64,000 nt of DNA, taken from NCBI GenBank assembly GCA_036674765.1, contig JARVKI010000029.1, forward strand, positions 368,397 through 432,396, given 5' to 3'. Of this stretch, positions 36,660 through 46,830 are shown piece after piece. The position numbers and the translations under genes are program-made. This DNA is from Seiridium cupressi (Eukaryota; Ascomycota; Sordariomycetes; Amphisphaeriales; Sporocadaceae). Within the stretch, counting starts at the first letter, position 1. Every line of letters begins with the position of its first letter. Below the pieces are notes generated by a model that ran no database searches, had not been told where the DNA came from, and saw only the letters and a list, made by a program, of their open reading frames with translations.

Positions 36660-39600
36660 GGTGGGATCCCCAATTTCAATAATCAGGTCGAGTGTCTTGC
36701 GCCTCCTTCTGTCCTATTGCCGCCAGAGATCTTGACGCGTCGTCTTGTCTCGGTAATTGCCTCGGTTTTCAATTTCGCGTCGTGTCGTGTCGGTGTAATG
36801 CGGCGGTATCTGCACCCATGAATTTTCAAAGCGATCTTCTGAAAAATCTCAGAGGTCTGCTCCACTCAGATCTTAGTTGGCCCGTGCGCGTTCCGTTGGC
36901 CGAACTTTTCAGGGTCCTCCTCCCCGCAGCTACCATTGATTGGCCCGCAGTCGCATCTTCGCTTTTCCAGTTCATTTCCCCAATTTCAATCAAACACTCA
37001 TAGCAGCGATATCCTCGACATGTTCGAATTTTCTCACGAAACTTTCAAATCTCACGGACTAAAAGGGTTTGTCTCATACAGCAATCTCGACCCCCAATTT
37101 CTCGAGAATGGAAGCCTCACCTTGGTTTTGTCGGACCTGATGCTGGTCCAATTGCAGTAACCTGCTGTCTGCTGTGTCTCAATCGACCTGTGCGACCCAG
37201 CACCAAAACGCCAACGGAATACCAACCAGGGTCAAGTGCCGATCCGTAATTCAAAGCGGCCGAATCTACCAAGAACACGGAACCTAGGTAGCTCGCTACA
37301 ATGCAATTTACCCGCCCACCCCCAACACCCGACTCAAAGTTCCGAACTGCAGCGCCGTGGGTCTTTGTTAATGATCAATCGCCTCAGTAGATGGCCCGTT
37401 ATCCGCCGTTGGTCCACCCGGGCGATACCTAGCAATCATTGAAAACCCCGCGATCAAGACTGGCTCGTCTCTGAGAGGGGGAAAGGCCTCGGTCACGAAC
37501 TTGGAAGGATCCGGTTAGCGGTACCACGGCCGATAATGTGACCTTGGCCCTGGACATATCCTAGCGGCCACTCCGCAATTCATCACTTGACCACCGGAGC
37601 TGGGAGGATTCCCAAGAGGATCAACAAAGTCACTCAAGCGAAGCCTGGATTGTGGGGATCCGCTGCGAGGCTGAGCAGCGCCTAGCTCAGTAAAATACGA
37701 CGAGATTGTCATGAATTGTTTCGCTCATCTTGTTTTGAGACCAACGCGGCCGTTACCCATTCGTTTTTGCGAGGCCACGCGAGATTACCCTCGCCTGCGG
37801 CGAAAGTATGACCTGAAAAGTCGGACATTAGTGACTTATGAGGGCTTGTTATAACCTTTGGCCTAGGTATACCCTTGAATGCGAATGAAGTCCTTGGGAT
37901 ACATAATAGTCGAGCGGCCACTATATAGTTCGCCTGGTCACAGTCACAGTCACATTCCCGATCTGGGAAAGCCATGAGCAGGAATTGGGTCCTCTACTAC
38001 ATATGTACGAGTCGTGAGCAGCGGTCGATTGTGTCCATGTTATCAGACCCGCATCCTGTGCGACCCCAAGCAATGCAAGATCGCAGTGGCTGTGAATTAG
38101 CCTGTTCGGATGCCCACAGTGTCATGCATCGGCGTCTGTGCGCGACGGAAACGCTGGCCTTGGTTGGACGCGATGAATGCGACCAATCTGATGGGCGCTC
38201 TTGGGATCGCTCCTCCAGGCCTAAAGTGGCTCCGGCTAGGCCTCTCCTGCACGCTTCAGGGTGAAGTATCAATCAGGTCTCCTATCAGCTAGGCCGCCGC
38301 GCTGCTGTGCAGGACCTGCACACATAGTACAGCGATATGGGTGTTGTCAGGTCGTTGCCCAGACCGACCTGGCACGTCGCCCCGAGTCAGGAAACTCTAT
38401 GAGACAAATAGCCCACGGCTCAAAAGAAAAGCAACGCAAAAGGACCATGATCTCATTTGCCTGTATTCTGAGCGACATGGGCGATCCTCGTAGGAGCCGT
38501 GAAACAAGTCTTGAGCGGCTTGTTGCCTATCTTGCACGCCGTGAAAGCCGTAAGGAGTGGGAACTACATAGTGGCCGGCCAAATCAGGAAATCGGCATAA
38601 TTTGAGACTGACAGGTTTGAACCGGGTTCTCTGGCCAGGGGGGTCCAGCAACCGAGGAGCGCCCGTCTAGCTTTCTACCCGAGTTGCAGAGTCGCAGAAT
38701 TACGGGATGGGATTAAGTGCGCATCACGGTAAAGCGGTACTTATGTGAGACGCACATTGATACTGTGGTTTCAAGTAGCTTCCCATCGTAGTGTTCACGC
38801 CGGTTCCGTCTCGTTACGCAGCCTGGTACACGTAACCCGCGGCGATCAGCTACATTACATACTGCCAATTATGTAGGATAACTGGGCAGCGACTTGTCTA
38901 GTCAGAGAGATAAATGGCGCGAATGACGATTCCAGTTAGGAGAGAGCCACGAAGTTTGTGGCCACTCGTTCCCCTTCGGACGGATGCTACATTTCATGGT
39001 CCAATGTAGGTAGGCCAAGTCTAGAGTTGTGCCGGCGCCATGGATTCCTTGACATGGGCGACCATTTCGCCTCGTCCGGACTGTGGTCTAAACGTTCCCG
39101 CCGTTTCGTCCGAAAGATCGTGTCAATCAAGCAATGGCTAATTTTTCCGAGAAGCTCGTTCTGGATCAAGCCATGAGGTCACCCGCGTCATAACGGATTT
39201 TGGAAATCGTGTTTCCATATTTAAGCACGATAGTCGGTATACGGGACCATAATACCACTACTTAAGTACAGGCCGTTAAGATTATTACATGGAGACGATG
39301 GTCAGGGGTTAATGCAGGGGTGGAGATGGAGGTTCTGAGGTGTAACCGCGCAACAACCCACGGACACGTAGAGGCTCAACTCCAAGGCTCGGGACCAGGC
39401 ACTAACAGGTGGACTTGAGCTGCTACATACGTGCCTACATCATCGGCGCATTGTTGTTCTTCACGTGTTTGATCATTGCGCAATGTGGATGCCGAGATGG
39501 ATAAACACAAAGGCATCCCATCATCCACACGCAGGCGTTTGAGGCCTGGTCTGGCAGCTGCGTGTTTCCCCTGCGCGCAGCTGTGCCTGGACGCAACTCA

Positions 39601-40612
39601 TGTGTAGGTAGTCAACTTAGCTGAAGTTTACCGAGTAAGCAAAGCATCATGGTTGTGAGATGGCACGGGGCGGACAGAACTCTGGCACTAGCGATGCCCC
39701 AGGCCGAAAAGTTTATGTAGCCGATGAAATGCCTTGATGTCAAAAGCAGAAGAAGACTCTTCAAAACAATGTTTCCCACCATCACGGACGGTTGATCCTA
39801 TCAACTGGCCGTTGCCCCCGTTGTTGATACCCATGAGGTACCTGGCAAGACAACGGTCGACCGCACTAAGACTGGGACTAGCGGGCAGCCAAAAGACCCG
39901 GCGCTCCAGCACTCCAGCGCACGCGCGCCCGTCCCGTGTTAGCGTATTGGCGCTCTCTCCTCTCCTCGACTTTGGCCGGCTTTCCCTCCTCCATCTCGAT
40001 TCACCCTCTCCCTCACCTCCCAACCCACGAAGGCCTCAGCTTCACCAACCCTGGCTTCAATTCCAGCAGCAAATCTTTGTTTCGAGGATTTGCCCTGGTC
40101 TTGGCCGTCCGCTCCTTTTTCTTCTTCTCCGAAGACTGTCTGCTCTGAGTTTTTGTTAGCATTGCCTTTTATTTTTGACCCGCATCTCTCTCTTTCGCCT
40201 GTATCCTCAATATCGGTTGGTGAGTGGGAAGCAGCAGCAGCGCAGTACACTGGTCGCGCTACGAGGGTCACGAAAACAGAAAATACAACATAATCAAACC
40301 AACTCCCGTTCACGAGGTAATACCACACATTCGCTTGGGTCGTCATCCGTCATTTTCACCGCTCCTTCTGCGGCACCTGCCATCTGCCTGCCGCGCCCAA
40401 GATCAAACATCAACCCGCAGTCTCACTCTCATTTTGTTCCCATTCAGACATCCACCACCACTCTTCGCCTCGCCGCGTCACCACGAACACACCTAATCGC
40501 GCCACAGTGACCAACTAGCCACATTTCGGAGCGAACGATACAAATCCATTCATGATATTCCGACATCGTTAGGTGCTTGTCAAGTTGTGCCGCAGTGCGG
40601 CCTTGTAGGAAG
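36660..40612. other. Gene-poor region, 3.95 kb
   Basis: No supported gene on either strand; open frames stay below about 115 codons apart from a 141-codon frame at 39734-40159 and a 135-codon frame at 39939-40346 that overlap each other. The last 700 nt before 40613 are pyrimidine-rich (CT/TC runs near 40120-40200) and probably form the promoter and a long leader of the 1000-residue protein. A short tandem (CACAGT)-type repeat lies near 37937-37955. Confidence 0.5.
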
Positions 40613-43600
40613 ATGGCAACCGCATACGCGACCTCCGGCAACCCGGTGGAATCTGGAATGGCGGGCATTGGAGGCATGGACATGGATATGAACGAACCCC
40701 GAAGGCGGCACCTCTCGATTCCCGTGCCTATATCCATTGAGGCTCCAACCGACGACCATGATTCCTACTCCAACTCGCAGCCGTCACCTCGCTCAGGACC
40801 ACCACCGAATCCTCACTTCGTTTTCCCCGCTCGATCGTTGCCGTCGTCTGCACCCTCGTCGTTCTCAAGAGCAACTGGCCAACGCTCAAGATCCGTCGCC
40901 GATTCGTTGGACAACAATAGCAAGACGGGAAGCCTAGGTCCGTCTAGCGCAAGAACGCGCCGTTCGGTTGCTCTTCCAGCCTTCAGCTTCAATCCCGGCG
41001 CGGGACAGGATACCGACGGTACAGCCAGCGATCGCCCACAAGATTCTCTAGCTCTCCCCGAGTTCAGCTTCAATCCAGCAGAAACATCTTCAAACAACGA
41101 TTCTCTGATGAGTCCACCACTGTCTCCGGGGTCTCCCGCATCCCCGCGCACGGTTCCAAACCGTGGCGGCCACAAGCGCGGTGGCAGTGAATTTGTGGGC
41201 GGGAAACTGAAGGAAGGCGAATCTATTACACTTATGAATGCAAGTCCAACCAAGCCCGAAAGTGGCTTCGCGTCTCCGTCGTTAGCGCCCGTTGATTCAT
41301 CAGCCCGGCGAGGCAGGCACCAGCATCGTCGGTCTGCCGCAATCTCAAGTCACGATCTCTCCATGATACTCAAACCGCCGAGCAGCCCCAACCCGTCGAG
41401 AGGCAGTAGCGCTCCTTCAAGTCCAGCGGATTTTGAGGGCAAAGTCAAGCTTTTCCCCGAATCAACAGAGGAGCCGGCAAAAGAGTCTCCTAAAGCCAAA
41501 GTCGAGGATCACAAGGAAGTCAGTGAGGGTATGGAATCCACTGCGAGCAGCGCACAACCCAGCCCAGGCACCAAACCTACACGTGCAAAAGTTGGCTTTT
41601 CGGATACACTCGAATACATTCCCCGGCCGCTCTCCATGGTCTCAACGGATACGTCAAGCACTGTCACAGGTCACCCAGGCCATTCCGTGTCTGGTAGCAT
41701 ATCTTCCATCATATCTCTATCAAACTCGATGGCAACAGACCGTGAGAGACATGAGATTCCTCCCTCGCCGGTATTTGGCAAGAGGAGCTGCGATTCCCGA
41801 CCTAGCACGGCAGGAGCTGTGCTCGAGCGCACGCCGAGCTTGCTTGCTTCATTTCCGGTTGAAGAACCACCGTCATCGCCTCGTAGACGAAATTCGATCC
41901 CATTACTGCCTGGAATTACCTCGGAAGGGCCTTCATCGCCAGCACTGCCAAGTCCCACGAGGATGCCGAAACGCTGGTCCTTCTTTGGTCTGGAGCCTTT
42001 TGCATCCTCGAGTCTGCCACAAAAACAACGGCCTCATAGCTCAAGTTCGTCAGAGACGGCTACTAAGCCGATGGAAGCACCTGTTGCCTTATGTGAGAGT
42101 GACTTGGAACGTGACATTGAGACTGAAGCGCAATCTTCCAAGAAATCATCCAGCAAAAAGAAGAGGCAGAAAAAGGTCAAGTCGTGGGCGGGTTCAATCT
42201 TGACGCGCAAGACCAAGCCGCGATCCATCAAAGCAAAATCCGGTCGTCGACGTTCGCAAACGCCGCCGCCTCAAGCAGGCCTTGATGACGATATGTATGA
42301 GGATGAAATAGACATGTCGGGACCACTGACTGCACCAATGGTCATGGTCACACAATCTTCTTCTATGGTTGCGACGTCACCCACTAAACCTCGACGAAAG
42401 TCTGAAGATGATGCCTCGTTTCCTATGATTGATCTGGATGCAGCCCTTGGCCCGTTTAATACACCCACAGGTCGCGATCCGGCGTGGGATGCCGCCCAAA
42501 GTACCGGCGCAGCAACCCCGAAACGTCGACTGCACAGTGCAGCAGGGCTCCGAGGATTTTCTGGGCCCGGAATGCATTATCACCGTCGTGCTGAGAGCGC
42601 GCCAGAGATGCCTCCTTTTGAAGCAAGGTTCGGCATCCATAGGTTTGGCAGCTCTTCCACAATGGCTGATGTCTTCGAGGAAGACGAAGAGGATGAGGAT
42701 GAAGAGGATTCTGGTACAGAGAGCCCATCACAGGACTCAACTCAAGACACGAGCGCAACGACGGGTCTGTGCATTGAATCTAGATCCATGAGCGATGACT
42801 CTGCTGCGACTCCAACACAGGAAATCGATTTTGCAAGGACCAACTCGAACGGGTCGATCCCACAGCCTCCTTCGATCAAACGGAAGGGCAGTGGTTCCAG
42901 TCTGGATTTGCAACCCCCTGGATCGAGAGTCAGGACAGAGACCTCGGTCAGCTCGCTTCACGAGGAAATTATTGACGAGGAAGTTCCTGCCACATTTACT
43001 GCGGTTGACCAAGAGCGGATCTACGAAACCGTCCACGAGTCGGGCCCCGTGGCGCCTTCGCCACGAAGGATTACCGCAGGCAAGGACCTCGCGCCAGTTG
43101 AGATACATCCGATCAACCTTCCTGGCCCTATGGCAGGCATCAGCCCTTACTCGATGAGCCATTCGTCATCTTTTCCCTCACCTCGCTCGCCAATGTCGTA
43201 CGACGCCCACCGTGTCTCAACTGCTCCTTCCTCCGTTACCGAGGAGAACAATTTCCAATCCCTGCTTATGGGAGAGCCCGGACCTGAAGTGGTGCGCATT
43301 TCGGTCGATGTTCCATCGTTGACAGATAGCACCTCGACGATGACACGCGAGAGTAACTTTCCCGGCGTGCGACCACGAAACATGCCCTTCCATGACCAGC
43401 GCCCTGCATCTTTCACCTCGACCGCATTTGGACGCAGGAGATCAAGCTTGGCCAGCCTCAGTCGCTTGATCAGCACCTCGCATGGTGAACGCAGCAAGCT
43501 GAGCATGGAAGTGCCCATCGACAGCGAACATGACAAGAAGGCCAAAGTCAGCACAGCCAAGAGACTGAGTCGAATGATGCAGTTTTGGAAGCCGAAGGAG

Positions 43601-43615
43601 TCAGCAGCATCTTAG
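40613..43615 (+). CDS. Large Ser/Pro-rich, mostly disordered protein
   Basis: Intronless, 1000 residues, first ATG at 40613 (a TTG 12 codons upstream is in frame but unlikely). Almost the whole chain is Ser/Pro/Thr-rich with many SP/TP sites, suggesting heavy kinase regulation. Landmarks: a Lys/Arg block at about 507-545 (SSKKKRQKKVKSW ... SGRRRSQTPP) that could be a nuclear or membrane-binding signal; HYHRRAESAPEMPPFEARFG around 660, a motif with the look of a 14-3-3 or phosphatase docking site; a run of acidic residues at about 686-700; and a basic C-terminus (STAKRLSRMMQFWKPKE). There is no signal peptide or membrane helix, so a cell-wall role, as some fungal homologues are named, is not supported by the sequence. 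Function unknown. Confidence 0.75.
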   Translation: MATAYATSGNPVESGMAGIGGMDMDMNEPRRRHLSIPVPISIEAPTDDHDSYSNSQPSPRSGPPPNPHFVFPARSLPSSAPSSFSRATGQRSRSVADSLDNNSKTGSLGPSSARTRRSVALPAFSFNPGAGQDTDGTASDRPQDSLALPEFSFNPAETSSNNDSLMSPPLSPGSPASPRTVPNRGGHKRGGSEFVGGKLKEGESITLMNASPTKPESGFASPSLAPVDSSARRGRHQHRRSAAISSHDLSMILKPPSSPNPSRGSSAPSSPADFEGKVKLFPESTEEPAKESPKAKVEDHKEVSEGMESTASSAQPSPGTKPTRAKVGFSDTLEYIPRPLSMVSTDTSSTVTGHPGHSVSGSISSIISLSNSMATDRERHEIPPSPVFGKRSCDSRPSTAGAVLERTPSLLASFPVEEPPSSPRRRNSIPLLPGITSEGPSSPALPSPTRMPKRWSFFGLEPFASSSLPQKQRPHSSSSSETATKPMEAPVALCESDLERDIETEAQSSKKSSSKKKRQKKVKSWAGSILTRKTKPRSIKAKSGRRRSQTPPPQAGLDDDMYEDEIDMSGPLTAPMVMVTQSSSMVATSPTKPRRKSEDDASFPMIDLDAALGPFNTPTGRDPAWDAAQSTGAATPKRRLHSAAGLRGFSGPGMHYHRRAESAPEMPPFEARFGIHRFGSSSTMADVFEEDEEDEDEEDSGTESPSQDSTQDTSATTGLCIESRSMSDDSAATPTQEIDFARTNSNGSIPQPPSIKRKGSGSSLDLQPPGSRVRTETSVSSLHEEIIDEEVPATFTAVDQERIYETVHESGPVAPSPRRITAGKDLAPVEIHPINLPGPMAGISPYSMSHSSSFPSPRSPMSYDAHRVSTAPSSVTEENNFQSLLMGEPGPEVVRISVDVPSLTDSTSTMTRESNFPGVRPRNMPFHDQRPASFTSTAFGRRRSSLASLSRLISTSHGERSKLSMEVPIDSEHDKKAKVSTAKRLSRMMQFWKPKESAAS

Positions 43616-44902
43616 CGAGTGTTTCGAACTTACTTCTTAGCTACAATCCTGCATCGACGACGATCCTCGAAAGACCAGACCAGAAATTCGCGGTCAGGGA
43701 GCCAACGATGAGATGATACGCTATTTTAGCGTCGTCTTACCTAGTCATCAGCTTCTGTCAGGGTCACGGACAGCATATGGGCACGTTCAGCAAACGCTGC
43801 CAGACGAGGAACTCGTCCAATGAGTTCTCGAGCGAGTCACTGCGAAGCCGCCGGCAGACTCCTCCTAACGACTTCAGTATAGCCTATGCGATCTCACCAG
43901 ATCTACAGGCCTGCTCTTCGTGGCAGATATTTGGCGTTTTACGGGGGTATGAAGAGAGAGAAACTATTGCATGATTACGGGCATGATCTCCTCAACCCTT
44001 CCTGGTTTTTATTGTGGCTATCTTTTTTTTCTTCTTCTTGGGGCGAAATGGTATGCCTCGCAATGGACGGGGTTGGCGATCTGCTTTGATCAATGGACAA
44101 AGTATCGCCCGGGGAAAGAAATGACGCAACGCTGGTAGTACATTGAGGGCCGTATCCAGCAAGGGAAGGGATGGATTGACTAGGTAGAAACCTCCCCTCG
44201 TTGGGATTCGTAGTCTGCATTTCCCAGGAGTCGATGGAAAGCCTCGACTCCTCGGTTGAAAACTGAGCAATCCTACATGTAGACGTATAATAATGAACAC
44301 ATACACATTTATAACCCATCTTGGTCCTGATTCTTGATTGTTTGACAAATGTGCAACACTGGAAATTCCAGGTGTGTGCGACGAAGACGACGTCTTTCAA
44401 CATGGCTCATGGCAGACAAGCTTTCCGTGCTTGATGGTGGATGTTTGTGGTACGAGGATTCAACCTGTTGTTATGGTAATGCTGGACTGAACAGCAATTT
44501 AGATGGCAGCTTCGATTTAATTTTCAACTACGGGTCGTTTGAGGCGGAAGCCATTCAGAAGCAAAGGCGTAAGGTAAGAAATATGATGACGCACTTGCTA
44601 CGAGCACCTAACCCGGTCGGTCCTCGTTTGATTGGAATCAAATTTTATTGGAAAGTGCAGCCTAGAGCTGGTTTGTTCATCTTGTCTAACACCAGCCATA
44701 CTCCGAAGAGCATAACAAAGGCCGTGGAAACTAGACTAGGTTAGTGCCAATGGGCATACCAATAATTACAAACCGTTGGTTGGCTGAACCCCCCCCCCCA
44801 GCACAAAGGGCAACTGAGAATCTATTTCCCGCCGCGAAAACCCGGCCAAACGGAGACGGCGTCTTTTCACCACAACTCCCGACCACGAAACACGGTCCCG
44901 GC
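43616..44902. other. Convergent intergenic region, 1.3 kb
   Basis: Lies between the 3' ends of the Ser/Pro-rich gene and the orphan on minus. A 131-codon ATG frame at 44349-44744 has no recognisable domain. A run of eleven C occurs at 44789-44799. Confidence 0.45.
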
Positions 44903-46830
44903 CTACTTCATCATAGCCTTGCCCTTGCCCTTGTCTCGACTCGAGCCCGAGCCCGAGCCCGAGGCCCAGCTCGAGCCTGAGCCTGCGGCCGAGCCTGAGG
45001 CCGAGCCCATGTCCATGAGCTGCTTGTACTTACGCATAACGGAGCGTTGTAGGACCGCGATGAGCTCAGAGTCGTCCTCCACCTGCGTGGTGTCACGCAA
45101 GTCGACGTCTCTATTGTACAACAACTGGATGGCGTCTGCCAATCGTCGCTGAATGACGTCCTGTGAGCGCTGTCCGGTCTGGATATCCACCACGAGGGAG
45201 TGCACCCTGAAGGTCTCGTCCTTCAGCTTCGAGATGGTCTTGCGATTCTCATCCTCGACGGCCCGCATACGTTTGTTCTCCAGTTGATATTGCGCCTTTT
45301 CGCCAATCATAACCTCGAGAGTCTTAAAGCAAATCTCGAGAATCTCGTCCTTGCGCTCACTGTTCTTGGCCTCTTCGCGCAGAAGGTCGATGCGGCCCTG
45401 GGCAATGAGAAGGCCGACATCGGGCATTTTCTGGACCTCACGCATAGAAGCACCACGAAGCTCGTCGCTGAGACCCGCCGAGGGAGTGGCACCGCCGGCA
45501 TTCTGCGCCAAATAGATGTCAGCAATTACTCGTACGAATAGGTACTGGGTGTTCTTAGAATGAACCACCGGAGATATTCGACTTCAGGACATTGGGTTCA
45601 CTCCGAATACAGCCCAGGAGGTAAGAAGTAACCTGAAGGGGAAAAAGATTGAAAGTAAAAATAAAAACTTTGAGACTTACGTAGCCCAGCAATTGCGGCT
45701 CGATGACCTGCTTTGCTGCAGCCTTGTGGAGATCAGCGAGAAAGTCGCAACGCGAAGGATTGCCACAGTCGAACATGTCGACATTGTCTTGAGACGAAGG
45801 TCGTCCGTCAGACTGGCCATGTGCAGCAATAGTAGGAGCTTCGGCGGTGTTCATAGGAACAGCAATCCATGTTGAAGGCTCGTCCTTGATGGGCATGTCC
45901 TTGATAAGCATGTTCTTGGTGGGCACGTCCTTGATGGGCATGTCGGAACCCTCTTGAGACGAAGGTCCTCCGCAGGACTGGCCAGGTGCAGTAATGGGAA
46001 GAGCTTTGGCGATGTTCATAGGAACAGCAACCGATGCTGAAGGCTTGTTGTCGTCTTTCATAAACTCCGCCTTGTGCTGCGCAAGTGCCCATCTGTAGAT
46101 CTCGTCGAAGTTCTTCAAGCGAGGAAACTCAACCCCCATATGGCGGGCATTGTTCTTAGTGGGAACACCGTGATCTTGGGAGACCAAGTCACTGGAGGTA
46201 CCGGTGCGCATGGGAACCTGGTTGGTGGTCTGCTTGTCGCCCTTGTCGGAAAGCTTGACACCTTTGCCGGTGCCCTCGTCGATGACCTGAGGCTTGTTGT
46301 TCTTGTCAACGCCGGTCGGGTCCATGCCGGAATCAACCGAGAGATTGAAGAGCAAATCATTGCCATTGCCGCTGCGGTTGAGCGACTTGGAGGAGCCAGA
46401 AGAGTTCTGCTCTCTACACCAAATCAAGGTCAGTGATTACTCGAGGTAATAAGAAAATATACGTACGTATTGTCGCAAACTGACTTTGCAATAGCGACGG
46501 CGCCGGAGGCTGTAGGGACCATGGGAGTATCGGCCTTGTCGCCGCCAGCTTGGACATTGGGGTAGGCCGTGGCCGAAAAGACGGCTTGTGCTGAGTCCAG
46601 ATTAGCAGTGTTGTTAGCTGTCACGCTGAGACTTGGGATGAAAAATTACCAGTGTTGTGCTCGTCGCCACCCTTGGTGATGGAATCGCGACGGTTAGCAG
46701 CGGCGGGAGCGGAGTTGCGCTCAGCATCGAAGGTTTGGTCGACTGGAGTGATGGGAACCAGCTGTCGAAGACCCTGATCGGATACATGAGCCTCACCCCA
46801 ACCGGCAGTGGGATGATTGATGTCAGCCAT
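44903..46830 (-). CDS. Orphan protein with internal repeats and Gly/Ser tail
   Basis: Four exons on minus (46830-46650, 46590-46467, 46413-45681, 45502-44903) join to 545 residues with consistent phases. No family recognised. The N-terminal 350 residues are polar and disordered-looking. They contain a duplicated block of about 30 residues (copies around VPMNIAKALPITAPGQSCGG and VPMNTAEAPTIAAHGQSDGR) separated by pentapeptide repeats of the form (M/V)(P/L)(I/T)K(D/N). The last exon encodes a helical, charged segment (about residues 346-500, for example DELRGASMREVQKMPDVGLL and RRLADAIQLLYNRDVD) and ends in alternating Gly/Ser with a final KGKGKAMMK. Intron 3 (45680-45503) is longer than the others and could hide alternative splicing. 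Nuclear or scaffold roles are possible; none is claimed. Confidence 0.65.
45784..46050. repeat. Internal duplicated coding block
   Basis: Two copies of about 100 bp (45784-45885 and 45950-46050) share most positions, including the string gttcataggaacagcaa. Between them are short repeated units containing ttgatgggcatgtc. They encode the repeats in the orphan protein. Confidence 0.7.

Noticed and set aside
44349..44744. 131-codon ATG frame in the convergent gap
   Set aside because: No domain or conserved-looking segment; kept only as a note in the intergenic entry.
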